Positions 17,101-24,403 of a stretch of 36,256 nt of DNA are shown here, in pieces. The translations under genes were made by a program, and so were the position numbers. The stretch is from an uncultured Christensenellaceae bacterium. GTDB lineage: Bacteria; Bacillota; Clostridia; Christensenellales; Pumilibacteraceae. Within the stretch, counting starts at the first letter, position 1. Each line of letters opens with the position of its first letter. The notes under the pieces are model-generated. The model saw only the letters and a list, made by a program, of their open reading frames with translations. It ran no database searches and had not been told where the DNA came from. The stretch lies in the NCBI GenBank assembly GCA_910587025.1, contig CAJUKR010000007.1, forward strand, positions 1 to 36,256, given 5' to 3'.

Positions 17101-18149
17101 ATAGCAGGCTCGAAACAAGCCTTTGTTTTGCCAGTGACGGCGTTGGGGATCTCGTCGAGGTTATAACCGAGCGCGATAAGCGTAGCCACCTTTGCGATCG
17201 GATAGCCCGTCGCTTTGGAAGCAAGCGCGGACGAGCGGGAAACTCTCGGATTGACTTCGATTACGGCATACTCCATACTGTCGGGCTTGAGCGCGAACTG
17301 ACAGTTGCAACCGCCTTCCACGCCGAGCGCGGTGATTATGTCGAGCGCCGCGGTGCGGAGCATCTGGTATTCCTTGTCGGCAAGCGTGACGCAAGGTGCG
17401 ACGACTATGCTGTCACCCGTATGAACGCCGACGGGATCGAAGTTTTCCATCGAGCAGACGGCGATGACATTGCCGGCATGATCGCGGATCACCTCGAACT
17501 CTATCTCCTTCCAGCCCGAAATACATTTTTCTATAAGCACCTGCGTGATCGGCGAAAGGTAAAGTCCGCCCGCCGCTATCTCGCGCAGTTCTTTTTCATC
17601 CGCGGCTATACCGCCGCCAGCACCGCCGAGCGTGAACGCGGGACGCACGATCACGGGATAACCGATCTCGTTTGCGAAATCGACCGCGCCCTGAACGTCG
17701 TTTACGACGACTGACGGAACAACGGGCTGACCGATGGACTCCATCGTATCCTTGAAAAGCTGTCTGTCCTCCGCCTTATCTATCGTTTCGGGATTCATAC
17801 CGAGAAGCCGCACGTTGTTTTCTTTCAGAAACCCGCTCTTATCGAGCTGCATGGACAAAGTCAAACCCGTCTGACCGCCGAGGCTCGGAAGTATGCCGTC
17901 CGGTTTTTCGCTCAGAATTATTCTTTCGAGTACGGGAAGCGTAAGCGGTTCGATATATATCTGATCCGCCATCGCCTTGTCCGTCATTATCGTTGCGGGG
18001 TTGGAGTTGACGAGCACCACTTCGACTTTTTCGCTTTTCAAAGTGTGGCAAGCCTGCGTGCCGGCATAATCGAACTCCGCCGCCTGTCCTATCGTGATCG
18101 GACCGGAGCCTATTACGAGTACTTTCTTTATATCCTTATTCTTAGGCAT
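14103..18149 (-). CDS. carB-dapF: Fusion: carbamoyl-phosphate synthase large subunit (CarB) + diaminopimelate epimerase (DapF)
   Basis: One 1348-residue frame holds two complete enzymes. Residues 1-1065 are CarB: two ATP-grasp halves beginning SGPITIGQAAEFDYAGTQA and SGPIRIGQGIEFDYASVH, and a C-terminal MGS allosteric domain ending NIELVDINRM. DapF begins at about M1066 with FVKMQGCGNDYIYID and has both catalytic cysteines, C1143 in MCGNAIRC and C1291 in ACGTGTC. It interconverts LL- and meso-diaminopimelate. Both parts are of normal family length with almost no linker. No ribosome site precedes the internal ATG (14954), so it reads as a true fusion rather than two genes. ATG 18149 has a GGAGG site and overlaps carA by 8 bases. 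Loss of a stop by sequencing error is possible but is not suggested by any frame disruption. Confidence 0.93.
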   Translation of the reverse strand: MPKNKDIKKVLVIGSGPITIGQAAEFDYAGTQACHTLKSEKVEVVLVNSNPATIMTDKAMADQIYIEPLTLPVLERIILSEKPDGILPSLGGQTGLTLSMQLDKSGFLKENNVRLLGMNPETIDKAEDRQLFKDTMESIGQPVVPSVVVNDVQGAVDFANEIGYPVIVRPAFTLGGAGGGIAADEKELREIAAGGLYLSPITQVLIEKCISGWKEIEFEVIRDHAGNVIAVCSMENFDPVGVHTGDSIVVAPCVTLADKEYQMLRTAALDIITALGVEGGCNCQFALKPDSMEYAVIEVNPRVSRSSALASKATGYPIAKVATLIALGYNLDEIPNAVTGKTKACFEPAIDYVVVKLPRWPFDKFVYAKRTLGTQMKATGEVMAIAPSFEQALMKAVRGSEGYSLDNAKYNDYSDERVLSSLMPANDYRLFMIYEALKRKLRTVDEICEETKIDKWFISKIRNLIDYEDGIRGKKLSADEYLRGKKLGYPDKVLSDLSGEPLPKHRKAVYKMVDTCAAEFAAETPYFYSTYDDENEAAEFMSAHSDKKKRRVIVFGSGPIRIGQGIEFDYASVHCVWALKEAGCDVAIVNNNPETVSTDFDTADRLYFEPLTPEDVDNVIATEKPYGAVVAFGGQTAIKLTKHLSDSGVRILGTSADMIDAAEDRERFDALLEQLDIRRPAGHTVTNTEDALKVGELLGYPVLMRPSYVLGGQNMIIAWGADDIREYMRVILTENPDNVILIDKYVMGTEVEVDAICDGKDILIPGIMEHVERTGVHSGDSIAIYPAQNLTDEITEKLIENTRALALGLNTKGLINIQYIIKNNQIYVIEVNPRSSRTVPYISKVTGVPMIKLATECMLGKQLRRLGYGTGLYRRSPYVAVKVPIFSFEKLTDLDTHLGPEMKSTGEVLGIGKSLDEALFKGLCAAGYNMDKRSRKGVLITVRDADKPEIAPIAKKYGELGYKLYATAGTADVLRRAGMEVTVVKKISDGGEETTFDTLSSGKVNLLICTSSRGRIPSEDDVKLRRLAVTLAIPGLTSLDTANALADSLRSKYSQGNIELVDINRMRSEKQTLSFVKMQGCGNDYIYIDCLVNGISNMESIAVNLSDRHFGVGGDGVVFICPSDVADAQMRMFNSDGSEGMMCGNAIRCVGKYLYDNGHVKEKNITVETRSGIKKLNLYVRNNKVTSARVDMGAPGFDAAKIPVRLTGEVIGEKVVLAGEERMITCVSMGNPHCVIVVDDVDNTDVPGIGSEIENDALFPNRVNVEFVQVLDESTVKVRVWERGTGETYACGTGTCAAVVALTRLGKFKLGDTVTVKVKGGELNVQYTGDTVYLTGDAVEVYKGVVRL

Positions 18150-19221
18150 TGCGTCCCTCCTTGTCCATCATTTCCACAAATCTGTCGAACAGAATTCTCG
18201 TATCGAGCGGACCGCCGTGCGCTTCGGGATGGAACTGCACCGTGAAGCAGGGGCGTCCTACATAATCTATACCTTCGCAAGTCCTGTCGTTAACGTTTAT
18301 CATACGCACTTTTCCGACCGACTCGGGAAGCGAGCTGTTTTTCACCGCATAGCCGTGGTTCTGGCTCGTGATATACACTCTGCCCGTTTCGAGGTCTTTG
18401 ACGGGCTGATTCGCGCCGCGGTGTCCGTATTTGAGCTTCGTCGTTTTCGCGCCGACGGAAAGCGCCATCAACTGATGACCCAGGCAGATTCCGAACGTAG
18501 GGATCTTTTTTTCGTTGAGCTTTTTTATCTGCTCTATTTCGTAAACCGCATCGGCGGGATCGCCGCCGCCGTTGCTGAGCATTATACCGTCCGGCTTCAT
18601 TGCAAGTATTTCTTCCGCGCTCGTACGACAGGACACGACGTGCACTTCGCAACCGCGCGAAACAAGTTCGCGAACAATGTTATGTTTCGCCCCGTAATCG
18701 ATGAGGACAACTTTTTTTCCCGTTCCGATCACCTCTTCTTCCGTGACAGTGGTTTTCATCGGAGCGTCGGAAACGCGGAAGGCTTTGATCTCGGCAAGTT
18801 TTTCGTCCAAATGCGAAAGGCTCTGCGAGATCATACCGTTCATTACTCCGCTTTCCCTTATCATCTTCGTCAGTCTGCGCGTATCTATGCCCTCGATACC
18901 GACGATATTCTGTTCTGCGAGCCAGTCGGCAAGCTCGGCTTCTTTACGGAAGTTGCTTCCGTCGCGGCAAAGCTCGCGCACTATATAACCGTGGCAGTAC
19001 GCTTTGCGGCTCTCCGAATCGACCGAGATCGCGCCGTAATTGCCTATAAGCGGAAAAGTCTGTGTAATGATCTGACCGTAATACGACGGATCGGTAAGCG
19101 TTTCCATATAAGAACCCATGCCGGTGGTAAACACCACTTCGCCTATGCTCTCGCCTTCCACGCCGATTCCGCGACCCTCGTACGTGTCGCCGTTTTCCAA
19201 AATCAGATATGCTTTTTTCAT
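18142..19221 (-). CDS. carA: Carbamoyl-phosphate synthase small (glutaminase) subunit
   Basis: Class I glutamine amidotransferase that feeds ammonia to CarB for pyrimidine and arginine synthesis. The 359-residue product begins MKKAYLILENGD, with N-terminal CarA motifs FTTGMGSY and TDPSYYGQI. The glutaminase triad is complete: C246 in GICLGHQ, H331 and E333 in FHPEA. The usual SNGPGDP turn reads SNGGGDP. The frame is open far upstream, but ATG 19221 matches the family start; an AAAGGAG site lies about 17 bases ahead, rather far, so expression may depend on coupling with purF, whose stop is 23 bases away. Confidence 0.95.
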   Translation of the reverse strand: MKKAYLILENGDTYEGRGIGVEGESIGEVVFTTGMGSYMETLTDPSYYGQIITQTFPLIGNYGAISVDSESRKAYCHGYIVRELCRDGSNFRKEAELADWLAEQNIVGIEGIDTRRLTKMIRESGVMNGMISQSLSHLDEKLAEIKAFRVSDAPMKTTVTEEEVIGTGKKVVLIDYGAKHNIVRELVSRGCEVHVVSCRTSAEEILAMKPDGIMLSNGGGDPADAVYEIEQIKKLNEKKIPTFGICLGHQLMALSVGAKTTKLKYGHRGANQPVKDLETGRVYITSQNHGYAVKNSSLPESVGKVRMINVNDRTCEGIDYVGRPCFTVQFHPEAHGGPLDTRILFDRFVEMMDKEGRNA

Positions 19222-19244
19222 AATCGTTAAGCCTTTCGCTCCTT

Positions 19245-20657
19245 TCAGTCGAATTTGTCTTTTCTTCCCGCGCCCGATACGTCTATGGGATAAGTGTCCG
19301 TAAAACAACCCGTGCAGTACTTTATGCCCGTGCCCTGATCTATCTTGACGAGCTCGTCTAGGTCGAGATACACAAGGCTGTCCGCGCCTATTATCTTTCG
19401 GGTTTCTTCCACCGACGCGCGGTTTGCTATCAGATTTTCTTTGCTGTCTATGTCCACACCGAAATAACACGGAGCAACGAACGGCGGCGAACTTATTCGA
19501 AGATGTATCTCTTTCGCCCCGGCGTCGCGCAGAGATTTGATTATGCGCGCGCTCGTCGTACCGCGCACGATCGAATCGTCTACGAGAATCACTCTCTTGC
19601 CCTCTATCGACGCTTTGAGCGGATTCAGTTTCAATCCCACGGCTCGGTTCCTTCCGCCTTGCGACGGCAGAATAAAACTGCGCCCGACATATCTGTTCCG
19701 TACGAACGCCATGCCGTAAGGCAGACCAGATTCCATGCTGTAGCCGTACGCCGCGTCGAAACCGCTTTCGGGCACGCCGCAGACTATATCCGCTTCGGTA
19801 GGACATTGCCGCGCAAGCGCTCTACCCATTTCCAACCGCGCTTTGTATACGCTCATGCCGTCTATATAACTGTCGGGACGGGCGAAATAAATCAACTCGA
19901 ATACGCATAACGCACGCTCCGACGGTTTTCTGAACAGACTTTCGCTACTTCCGTCGAGATTGAAACAGCACACTTCGCCCGGCATTATATCGCGGACATA
20001 AGTCGCGCCTATGGAATCGAACGCACAGGTCTCGCTTGCCGCGACCACCGACGTGCCCAGCCGTCCGACGCAAAGCGGACGGAAACCGTTCGGATCCCGC
20101 GCGACGATCATTTTGTCTTTCGTTATTATGACAAGCGAATACGCGCCCTCGATCACATCCATAAGAGCAAGCACCGACTTTTCGATACTGCCCGTAAGGA
20201 TCATTTTCTCGATAATGATTTTGCTTATGATCTCGGTATCGTTCGTCGTATAAAACACCGCGCCGCGCTCGTTGACCATACTGCTTCTGAGCGTGTCCGC
20301 GTTGGTGATATTGCCGTTGTGGCACACGGCGAACGACAGCCGCGAATGATGCGTTATTATCGGCTGTGTGTTTTCCGCCGTATTGTTACCGGTCGTGGAG
20401 TATCTGACGTGCCCGCACGCGCTTTTCGTCTGCGGCGCCGTCGACAGGTATTTGTTATCGAAAATCTCGGAAACCAGTCCTATATTTTTATAGCACGCGA
20501 TGCTGTCGTCGGAGTCGGAAGTAAAGTATGCGATACCCGCGCCTTCCTGTCCGCGGTGCTGCAATGCCAAAAGGGCTGTAGCCGTTATGTGCGCGCAGGG
20601 TTGGGGTACGCTGTCGATGATGCCGAATACTCCGCATTCTTCATTGAGTTTTCTCAT
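19245..20657 (-). CDS. purF: Amidophosphoribosyltransferase
   Basis: First committed enzyme of purine synthesis: PRPP plus glutamine to phosphoribosylamine. The 470-residue product begins MRKLNEECGVFGI; the 7-residue propeptide would be removed to expose Cys8 as the N-terminal nucleophile of the class II glutaminase domain. The phosphoribosyltransferase domain has the PRPP motif VILVDDSIVRGTTS. Cysteines in EVCCFN, APCYFG and YCTGC match the positions that hold a 4Fe-4S cluster in the Bacillus-type enzyme. ATG 20657 overlaps the ANTAR gene stop (ATGA). No other purine genes are nearby; it is grouped instead with other glutamine amidotransferase genes. Confidence 0.96.
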   Translation of the reverse strand: MRKLNEECGVFGIIDSVPQPCAHITATALLALQHRGQEGAGIAYFTSDSDDSIACYKNIGLVSEIFDNKYLSTAPQTKSACGHVRYSTTGNNTAENTQPIITHHSRLSFAVCHNGNITNADTLRSSMVNERGAVFYTTNDTEIISKIIIEKMILTGSIEKSVLALMDVIEGAYSLVIITKDKMIVARDPNGFRPLCVGRLGTSVVAASETCAFDSIGATYVRDIMPGEVCCFNLDGSSESLFRKPSERALCVFELIYFARPDSYIDGMSVYKARLEMGRALARQCPTEADIVCGVPESGFDAAYGYSMESGLPYGMAFVRNRYVGRSFILPSQGGRNRAVGLKLNPLKASIEGKRVILVDDSIVRGTTSARIIKSLRDAGAKEIHLRISSPPFVAPCYFGVDIDSKENLIANRASVEETRKIIGADSLVYLDLDELVKIDQGTGIKYCTGCFTDTYPIDVSGAGRKDKFD

Positions 20658-21217
20658 TGTATGCCGTTGTTCCTTTCTATGATTTCGTTGGCTGTTTCGA
20701 GACGCGATCTGCGCGTTTCCATCGATATGCGTTCGATCTCTTTATGCGCCTCGTTCTCCGTCATTCCTCTCCCCACAAGTATACATTTCGCTTTGCAGAC
20801 CGCTTTCAGCGTTAATATCCGATTTTTCAGATTCGCGTTTTCCTCGGCGAGCTTCTCCATTCTTATCGCAAGTCCCGTCGCCGTCTTCAGCGCGCTGTAC
20901 AGCGACAATTTCGTCACAGGTTTTCCGACAAGCTGAATACCGAAATCGTAAAGCGCGACAAGCGGATCTTCTATTCCGTATGCCGGAATAAAAACCGTAC
21001 CGACGCCGAGCGTCGCCAGCGTAACGGCAAGTTCACGGTACTGCGCTTCGCGGGTCTCCGCATAGATCACCGCAACGTCGAACCGCCGTTCGGAAACGAT
21101 TCCGCGGGCTTGCAATGCGCTTTCCGACCGCACGAGCGAGAAATCGCCGCACATCTTCAGCACCTGCACTACGGTAGAAAATGCTTTATCCGATTTGGAT
21201 ATTATAATCGCGTTCAA
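20654..21217 (-). CDS. ANTAR-domain RNA-binding regulator with receiver-like domain
   Basis: NasT-like transcription antiterminator family. The 187-residue product has an N-terminal receiver-like domain (1-115), a short coiled segment, and a C-terminal ANTAR domain (about 125-183) recognised from AKCILVGRGMTENEAHKEI and SRLETANEII. The receiver domain lacks the acidic pocket (ISKSD where DD is usual) and has no Asp at the phosphorylation position (IYAET), so control by a kinase is unlikely. The start is TTG 21217, with AAAGGAA 7-8 bases ahead. It lies between a glutamine-synthetase-like gene and purF, and its stop overlaps the purF ATG. Pairing with glnA-type genes is common in Clostridia and suggests nitrogen control. 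Confidence 0.88.
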   Translation of the reverse strand: MNAIIISKSDKAFSTVVQVLKMCGDFSLVRSESALQARGIVSERRFDVAVIYAETREAQYRELAVTLATLGVGTVFIPAYGIEDPLVALYDFGIQLVGKPVTKLSLYSALKTATGLAIRMEKLAEENANLKNRILTLKAVCKAKCILVGRGMTENEAHKEIERISMETRRSRLETANEIIERNNGIQ

Positions 21218-21244
21218 CCGAATGTTCCTTTCCCAAGTACCCGT

Positions 21245-22444
21245 TTACATTCCGCCGCCGAGCACATCGTCGCGGGCAAGCTCGATCGCCTGCGCTTCCT
21301 TTTTATCGATATACCTTCCGAAAAACTCTTTCGGAAGAGCGGTCGCGAGAAATTCCGATTTACGAGCCGCAATAACCGCATCGTCGAGCGAAGCCGGCAA
21401 AACCGCATTCTCCGACGGTAACGGCGCGATACCGCGTAAACCTTCCCCGCCGCTTCGGAGTATGAGCGCGAGAACGACATACGGATTGCATGCCGTATCG
21501 GCCGACGATATCTCGATCTTATTGTCGCTCGTCAGTCGCATCGCCGCTTTCGCTCCGCCCAGCGTCATACGGCAAGGCGTATCGCGGTGAAGCAACCTTT
21601 TATAAGAATTACGCACCGGATTCGTAAATACCGCGATTTCGGGCAAGCGCGCAAGCACTCCTTTTGCGAACGCCGTCGCTTCGGATGAATTTACCGCGAC
21701 ACCGTTCTTCGTCAATCCCACGACTATACGGAAATTGCTTCCTATCGAATTCTCGATCGGGCTGGGCGCAAAAGTCGCGTAAAGCCCGTCCGAATAAGCT
21801 ATGTTTTTTACCGCGCTTCTGAAAAGCACCGTATTGACCGCGCTCGTACCCGCATCCGATTCCTTGAATACGACGGCGTTCTGTCCGTGTCCGTGCTCAT
21901 GATGGGACGACTGAGGTTTGAGCCCCATGCTTTCGAGCGTAAACACGATCTCTCGTCGGAGATTCTCGCATCTGTCGAGAGGCGCGGCGTCGAGATATCC
22001 GGCATAATCAACGGGAATAAGCGTCGGGTCGCCGTTCTCCGTCAAACGCGTTATATAAAACTCGCTCTCCGTCATGAACGTCGCGGCGTAACCGGTCTGG
22101 GCAAAGTCTTTTTCCGCGGCATCGAGCAATGCGGCACAGTCGCTCTCGAACGGCGTGCCGTCCGGATACGATATTCCGCACATTACGGTAACGACCGCGC
22201 CCGAGCTCGGACGCCACGGCATAGCGGTCACCGTTTCCGTCTTGGGAAACAGCAACAGATCGGTGCCGCGTTCGAATCCCGTTGCCGACGAATCGATCGT
22301 AACTCCTTTTTCGCACGCTTCGCGGAAATGCGCGGCGTTGAGAGAGATATTCTTTTGTCTGCCGAAAATATCACAGAACGACATTTTGACGAATTTAACG
22401 TCGTTCTCCGAGATATATTCGACTACGTCTTCGACACTTGTCAT
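21245..22444 (-). CDS. Glutamine synthetase-like protein with degraded active site
   Basis: The 399-residue product is clearly of the type I glutamine synthetase family but about 40 residues shorter than usual. N-terminal beta-grasp (FVKMSFCDIFG) and body motifs (DSSATGFERG, ESEF, NSYKRLL, CNPY) remain. Key positions differ: the metal-binding region reads HHEHGHGQNAVVF, with A190 where the second ligand Glu is expected; the GSGMHxH motif reads GSNFRI (F238 in place of His); the RxExRSPD region reads KIEISSAD (Arg lost, S313), and the Arg-rich ATP-binding segment before it is shortened. Normal ligase activity is therefore doubtful; a glutamine or nucleotide-sensing role with the adjacent ANTAR protein is an inference. 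A GGAG site precedes ATG 22444. Confidence 0.85.
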   Translation of the reverse strand: MTSVEDVVEYISENDVKFVKMSFCDIFGRQKNISLNAAHFREACEKGVTIDSSATGFERGTDLLLFPKTETVTAMPWRPSSGAVVTVMCGISYPDGTPFESDCAALLDAAEKDFAQTGYAATFMTESEFYITRLTENGDPTLIPVDYAGYLDAAPLDRCENLRREIVFTLESMGLKPQSSHHEHGHGQNAVVFKESDAGTSAVNTVLFRSAVKNIAYSDGLYATFAPSPIENSIGSNFRIVVGLTKNGVAVNSSEATAFAKGVLARLPEIAVFTNPVRNSYKRLLHRDTPCRMTLGGAKAAMRLTSDNKIEISSADTACNPYVVLALILRSGGEGLRGIAPLPSENAVLPASLDDAVIAARKSEFLATALPKEFFGRYIDKKEAQAIELARDDVLGGGM

Positions 22445-22468
22445 TGCTTGCTCCGTGCTATCTTTAAG

Positions 22469-22495
22469 AAAAAATCACCCGAAAGGTGACTTTTT
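22469..22495 (-). terminator. Terminator between phosphohexomutase and the glutamine-related operon
   Basis: On minus, a GTCACC/GGGTGA hairpin flanked by A and T runs ends in six U, just after the mutase stop (22506) and about 25 bases before the next ATG (22444). No promoter was found between it and that ATG, so downstream expression seems to need read-through. It may be a regulated terminator. Confidence 0.8.
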
Positions 22496-22505
22496 CTATT
22501 ACGCA

Positions 22506-24164
22506 TCACGCGAAAATTTTATCGATGTCCGAAATTGCGGCACCGAAGAGTTCCGCATTTTCCTTTTCGTTCTTCGACGCCGTTATATAGAACTTAATAA
22601 GAGGTTCCGTACCCGACGGTCGGACAATTACCGTAAGTCCGTTGTCCGTTTCGTAAAGCATTACGTTGGACTTCGGTACTTCGTAATCGTGTTGGTCGAG
22701 GAAATCGACGCAACGTATAACGTTGCCGCCGCCCAGTTTTTCGATCGGATTACTGCGAAGCGAATCCATAAGGCTCTTCATCTTCGCATTTCCCGACGCG
22801 CCTTCGAATTTTTTCGAAATATTGCGGTGTTCGTACTTGCCGTATCTGTCATAGATGAAGCCGAGCTGATCTATGAGCGTTTTGCCTTCTTTCTTATAAT
22901 GGCTCGTCATTTCGGCGATCAGCATAGAAGCGACTACGGCGTCCTTATCGCGGCAATGATCTCCGACGAGATAGCCGTAACTTTCCTCGAAACCGATCAC
23001 GTAACGATCGGATTCTCCTCTCGCTTCGAGCTTGTTAATCACGTCGCCGATCCACTTGAAACCGGTAAGAACCGTTCTCACTTCGACATTGAAATGCTCT
23101 GCTATCTTATCCACCAGCGAAGACGTAACGACGGTACGTACGACTACGGCATTGGAAGGAAGATTCCATCTCGCGCAACGGGTGCCGAGAATATAATCGG
23201 TAAGAAGAACGCCCACTTCGTTGCCCGAAAGAAGAACGTACTTGCCGTCGTGTTTCACGGCGATACCCACGCGGTCGCAATCCGGATCGGTCGCGAGCAC
23301 GAGATCGGCGTCCTTTTCTTCGGCAAGCCCGATCGCAAGTTTGAGCGCTTCGGGTTTTTCGGGGTTGGGGAAAGGACAGGTCGTAAATCTGCCGTCGGGT
23401 TTTCCCTGTTTTTCCACTATGGAAATATCTTTGAAGCCGCGCTCGTAAAGCACCTGAGGCACAAGCCTGAAACCCGCGCCGTTGAGCGGCGTATAAACTA
23501 TCTTCAGCTGTCCGACATCGTTGAGCGCCTGGGATTCCACGTCGTTGAGGAACGAACCGTACACCCACTGCTCGATCACCGAGATCGCACCCTGCTTCAC
23601 ATAATAGTCGAACGTGCGCGTATCGACCTCGAACGGATCGACTTTTTCCACATAAGAGATTATGTCGTCCGCTTCGTCGTCGAGAACCTGACAGCCCGAC
23701 GAATTATAGAGCTTGTAACCGTTATACTGTTTGGGATTATGACTTGCGGTCACCATTACGCCGATGTCGCACGAGAGTTTACGCACCGCATACGACAGAA
23801 ACGGCGTAGGCGACTCTTCGGGCACGATATATACTTTGAAGCCGTGAGAGGCAAAAACCGACGCCGTAGTTTCGGCGAACAAGCGCGAATTTATACGGCT
23901 GTCGTGGCTTACGACCGCCGAATTCATACCCTTGGCTTCCATGGCTCTCGACACGCCTTCGGTAACTTTTCTTATGTTGTAAATATTCAGGCAATTGGTA
24001 CCCGCGCCGAGCACGCCGCGCATACCTCCCGTCCCGAATTCGAGATCTTTGAAAAAAGCGTTCTCGATCGCCACGGAGTCCCCCTCCATCTTCTCGAGTT
24101 CGGCTTTCAGTTTTTTGTCGGTTACTTTGATTTTCCATTCTTCAAACCGTTCCTGACTCGTCAT
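22506..24164 (-). CDS. Phosphoglucomutase/phosphomannomutase (alpha-D-phosphohexomutase)
   Basis: Interconverts hexose 1- and 6-phosphates, feeding glycogen, teichoic acid or nucleotide-sugar synthesis. The 552-residue product has all four family motifs: phosphoserine loop TASHNPKQYNGY (S141), metal loop DPDCDRVG, sugar-binding GFEESYGY and phosphate-binding RPSGTEP. Length and the N-terminal FGTGGMRG stretch are of the long PgcA-type subfamily of Firmicutes. GGAGGA precedes ATG 24164, and a promoter lies about 60 bases upstream. The preference for glucose or mannose cannot be read from the sequence. Confidence 0.94.
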   Translation of the reverse strand: MTSQERFEEWKIKVTDKKLKAELEKMEGDSVAIENAFFKDLEFGTGGMRGVLGAGTNCLNIYNIRKVTEGVSRAMEAKGMNSAVVSHDSRINSRLFAETTASVFASHGFKVYIVPEESPTPFLSYAVRKLSCDIGVMVTASHNPKQYNGYKLYNSSGCQVLDDEADDIISYVEKVDPFEVDTRTFDYYVKQGAISVIEQWVYGSFLNDVESQALNDVGQLKIVYTPLNGAGFRLVPQVLYERGFKDISIVEKQGKPDGRFTTCPFPNPEKPEALKLAIGLAEEKDADLVLATDPDCDRVGIAVKHDGKYVLLSGNEVGVLLTDYILGTRCARWNLPSNAVVVRTVVTSSLVDKIAEHFNVEVRTVLTGFKWIGDVINKLEARGESDRYVIGFEESYGYLVGDHCRDKDAVVASMLIAEMTSHYKKEGKTLIDQLGFIYDRYGKYEHRNISKKFEGASGNAKMKSLMDSLRSNPIEKLGGGNVIRCVDFLDQHDYEVPKSNVMLYETDNGLTVIVRPSGTEPLIKFYITASKNEKENAELFGAAISDIDKIFA

Positions 24165-24225
24165 TTACAATCTCCTCCGTTTTTATTTCGGACGACTGCG
24201 CGCCATGTCGCGTCGACCATTAACG

Positions 24226-24255
24226 ATTATACTATATTGACCGCGCCGTTGTCAA
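24226..24255 (-). promoter_or_regulatory. Promoter of the phosphohexomutase gene
   Basis: TTGACA (24250-24255) and perfect TATAAT (24226-24231) with an 18-base spacer on minus. Confidence 0.8.
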
Positions 24256-24359
24256 ATCGAAAAGACGGGCGGAAGCGAAAATATTTTCGTTCGCAATGCG
24301 TATGAAAACCGTACGATTATCGAAATCCGTTCGCTCCGCAACGCATATTGTTTCTCCGC

Positions 24360-24388
24360 AAAAAACGGGAGTCCCTCGAGAATCCCGC
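24360..24388 (-). terminator. Probable terminator after the coiled-coil gene
   Basis: On minus, CGGGA and TCCCG (24366-24370 with 24383-24387) form a short stem with a 12-nt loop, followed by six U, 16 bases past the stop of the coiled-coil gene. Confidence 0.7.
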
Positions 24389-24403
24389 TTTCGTACGACG
24401 TCG

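Noticed and set aside
14451..17714. Very long open frame on plus opposite carB
   Set aside because: It is antisense to a clearly functional gene; the predicted product is rich in Arg, His and Phe with no recognisable motif and no ribosome site. It arises from codon bias of the minus-strand gene.
22469..22600. Classical ANTAR target (two hairpins with six-base loops)
   Set aside because: The terminator loop does not show the expected A1/G4 hexaloop and no second hairpin of that form was found just upstream by eye.
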